Source: an uncultured Lachnospiraceae bacterium
Lineage (GTDB): Bacteria > Bacillota > Clostridia > Lachnospirales > Lachnospiraceae
DNA length: 32,567 bases
NCBI GenBank assembly: GCA_910578715.1
Contig: CAJTRL010000043.1
Location: 1 to 32,567 of the forward strand
Reading direction: 5' to 3'
This document shows positions 31,435 to 32,567 of the stretch, piece after piece. The position numbers were made by a program, and so were the translations under genes. Position 1 is the first letter of the stretch. Each line of letters begins with the position of its first letter. Below the pieces are notes generated by a model. It did not search any database and was not told the origin of the DNA. It was given only the letters and a program-made list of their open reading frames with translations.

Positions 31435-31463
31435 TATGCAAATTTTGTGGATGCAAATGTCAA
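31435..31463 (-). promoter_or_regulatory. Candidate promoter and direct-repeat site for the lipoprotein-GH127 pair
   Basis: On the minus strand, TTGACA (31463-31458) is followed after 17 nt by TGCATA (31440-31435). The octamer ATTTGCAT occurs twice, at 31458-31451 and 31443-31436, exactly 15 bp apart and spanning the spacer and -10 region. This could be an operator, perhaps for the adjacent AraC-type regulator. The -10 box is weak. Confidence 0.4.
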
Positions 31464-32317
31464 AATTCCGTTTTCATAAATTGTTTTGGCGTGATTCCCT
31501 TGTATTTATGAAAAGTTTTGATAAAGTAACTTTCGTCATTAAATCCACAGGAAATTGCGGCTTCCTTGATGGAAATATCTTTGGTTGACAACATCTCACA
31601 GGCGCATTCGATGCGGTAATAATTCAGGTAGTCAATGGGCGTGCGTTCCGTCATGCTGCGGAAATAACGGCAGAAATATTTGGGATTCATTCCGGCTACT
31701 TTGGCCAGGTTGTCCAGGCTGATACTGCCGTTATAGTTTTCCGAGATGTAGGCGAGCACGCTTTTGATGGAATTAAGATGCCTTGCGTCTTTCACATCGT
31801 TGACGTTTTCTTCGTATAAGTGTTCCTGAAGAATCGTGCCGATGAGCTGGTACAGATATCCCTGGGTCATAAATTCGTAGCCGGGCTTCTTGCCGGAAAG
31901 AGCAAACATCAGATTGTCCACGATGGGAAGCACGGAAGGACTCCGCTCGGAAAGCAGATTGTGTATGGTAATTTTGTGATTCATGATATCGTGGATATTT
32001 TTGGAACATGCGTGGTTATCCTGGAGCAGAATCTGAAAATCAAAAACGACGCAGTCGTAAATACAGGTATGGTCTTCCGGGTTCCCTCCGTGCAGCGTGC
32101 CGTCCGTAATGAAAATAACGTCTCCCGCATGGTAAGTACAGGTATCGTTGTTCAGCGTCAGATGAAAGGCGCCGGACACGATACGGATAATCTCATAATG
32201 CTGGTGCCAGTGGTAAGGCATATAATAGCGGGGGCTGTGAGGGACTTCGTGATAAAAGGCAATCGGAAAGTTGAAAGTACCCTGTTGCCGTTGTTCTTTA
32301 TAATCGAGATATTTCAT
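31460..32317 (-). CDS. AraC-family transcriptional regulator with N-terminal cupin
   Basis: The start at 32317 (MKYLDYKEQRQQGTFNF) is an ATG with AGAGGAA upstream; a longer frame would begin at a TTG with no good site. The 285-residue protein has an N-terminal cupin-like sensor (PYHWHQHYEIIRIVSGAF, about residues 33-50) and a C-terminal double helix-turn-helix: LDNLAKVAGMNPKYFCRYFR, then IKEAAISCGFNDESYFIKTF. Such proteins usually activate nearby sugar-use genes on binding a saccharide, so the GH127 gene is a likely target. The sugar is not known. Confidence 0.92.
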   Translation of the reverse strand: MKYLDYKEQRQQGTFNFPIAFYHEVPHSPRYYMPYHWHQHYEIIRIVSGAFHLTLNNDTCTYHAGDVIFITDGTLHGGNPEDHTCIYDCVVFDFQILLQDNHACSKNIHDIMNHKITIHNLLSERSPSVLPIVDNLMFALSGKKPGYEFMTQGYLYQLIGTILQEHLYEENVNDVKDARHLNSIKSVLAYISENYNGSISLDNLAKVAGMNPKYFCRYFRSMTERTPIDYLNYYRIECACEMLSTKDISIKEAAISCGFNDESYFIKTFHKYKGITPKQFMKTEF

Positions 32318-32390
32318 GGTTCCTCTTATTCCGCACCGGAGGATAGTTTCCTTCTGGTGCAAACAGGTGAATATTGTTGCATTTTTTTAT

Positions 32391-32399
32391 ATTATATCA
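32391..32399 (-). promoter_or_regulatory. Extended -10 promoter for the AraC-type regulator
   Basis: On the minus strand the bases read TGATATAAT, an extended -10 (TGnTATAAT), about 75 nt before the ATG. There is no good -35 box at the usual distance, which extended -10 promoters can tolerate. Confidence 0.45.
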
Positions 32400-32465
32400 C
32401 TTTTATTTTTTTTCGCCAGTCCTTATAATAAAAAATAGTAATGAATTGTAACGGCTTACGAGCGT

Positions 32466-32567
32466 CCGGCCAGGGCATAGTTCTCTGGCGGAGGCCCTGG
32501 AAAAGCGCCGGCACTTAGCGAAAAGGCAGCTATGCTGCATTTGAGCTTAGTACCGTTGCTGCTTTTC
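32466..32567 (-). repeat. Inverted copy of the nested hairpin repeat (cut by the window edge)
   Basis: Read on the minus strand: GAAAAGC pairs with GCTTTTC (outer stem), and CGGTACTAAGC with GCTAAGTGCCG (inner stem, with CTAAG facing CTAAG and a central A-A mismatch). There is a small GCAGC-ATA-GCTGC hairpin within, then a trailing CCAGGGC/GCCCTGG inverted repeat followed by CCGG. This is the same plan as the elements at 650-853 and 4398-4508 but in the opposite orientation and outside the ribosomal cluster. Confidence 0.65.

Noticed and set aside
31820..32428. Plus-strand frame of 202 codons opposite the AraC-type regulator
   Set aside because: It mirrors the AraC gene; the regulator has conserved cupin and helix-turn-helix motifs and the mirror frame has none.

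Overview
The window looks like a chromosomal segment of a Clostridia bacterium, most probably a Lachnospiraceae-type gut Firmicute. The reasons are the gene order rplE-rpsN-rpsH-rplF-rplR-rpsE-rpmD-rplO-secY-adk-map-(KOW protein)-infA-rpmJ-rpsM-rpsK-rpsD-rpoA-rplQ, a zinc-binding S14, a zinc-type adenylate kinase lid, an L14e-like KOW protein between map and infA, and an enlarged L17. No database search was possible, so the family-level assignment is inference from gene content and order.

Layout. Positions 1-10437 hold the 3' half of the spc operon and the alpha operon, closed by a strong intrinsic terminator. Several of its intergenic gaps carry hairpin-rich repeat elements. Positions 10438-16131 hold an accessory block: a BlaI-type repressor with a readable operator/promoter, a BlaR1-like M56 metallopeptidase, a convergent M15 cell-wall peptidase, and a polytopic membrane protein. 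This block sits where rplQ would usually be followed closely by ecfA1-ecfA2-ecfT-truA. That set appears at 16222-19601 and is followed by rplM-rpsI (19819-20686) with its own promoter and terminator.

Positions 20839-24350 hold the most striking accessory locus: a 909-residue superfamily 1 helicase with a C-terminal PD-(D/E)XK-like (DUF2726-like) domain, overlapping by 4 nt with a clear DpnI homologue. DpnI cleaves GATC only when the adenine is methylated. The pair has its own promoter, looks more A/T-rich than its neighbours, and reads as a compact candidate defence cassette.

Positions 24498-28608 hold a GNAT acetyltransferase, a large lipoprotein, a stand-alone NIF3/YqfO-insert (CutA-like) domain protein and a histidine-phosphatase/RdgB-HAM1 fusion. 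On the minus strand, 28674-32317 hold the C-terminal remnant of an AAA-ATPase/PD-(D/E)XK protein, a GH127 beta-L-arabinofuranosidase, a small lipoprotein and an AraC-family regulator, which together look like a small carbohydrate-use locus.

A second theme is non-coding. A family of nested inverted-repeat elements occurs at 650-853 (two full units plus a minimal unit), 4398-4508 and, inverted, 32466-32567, with a reduced form at 7854-7911. Full units have an outer stem, an inner stem in which CTAAG faces CTAAG (a symmetric A-A mismatch), and a trailing hairpin usually followed by CCGG. Stem sequences differ between copies while pairing is kept, which suggests selection on folded RNA or hairpin DNA.
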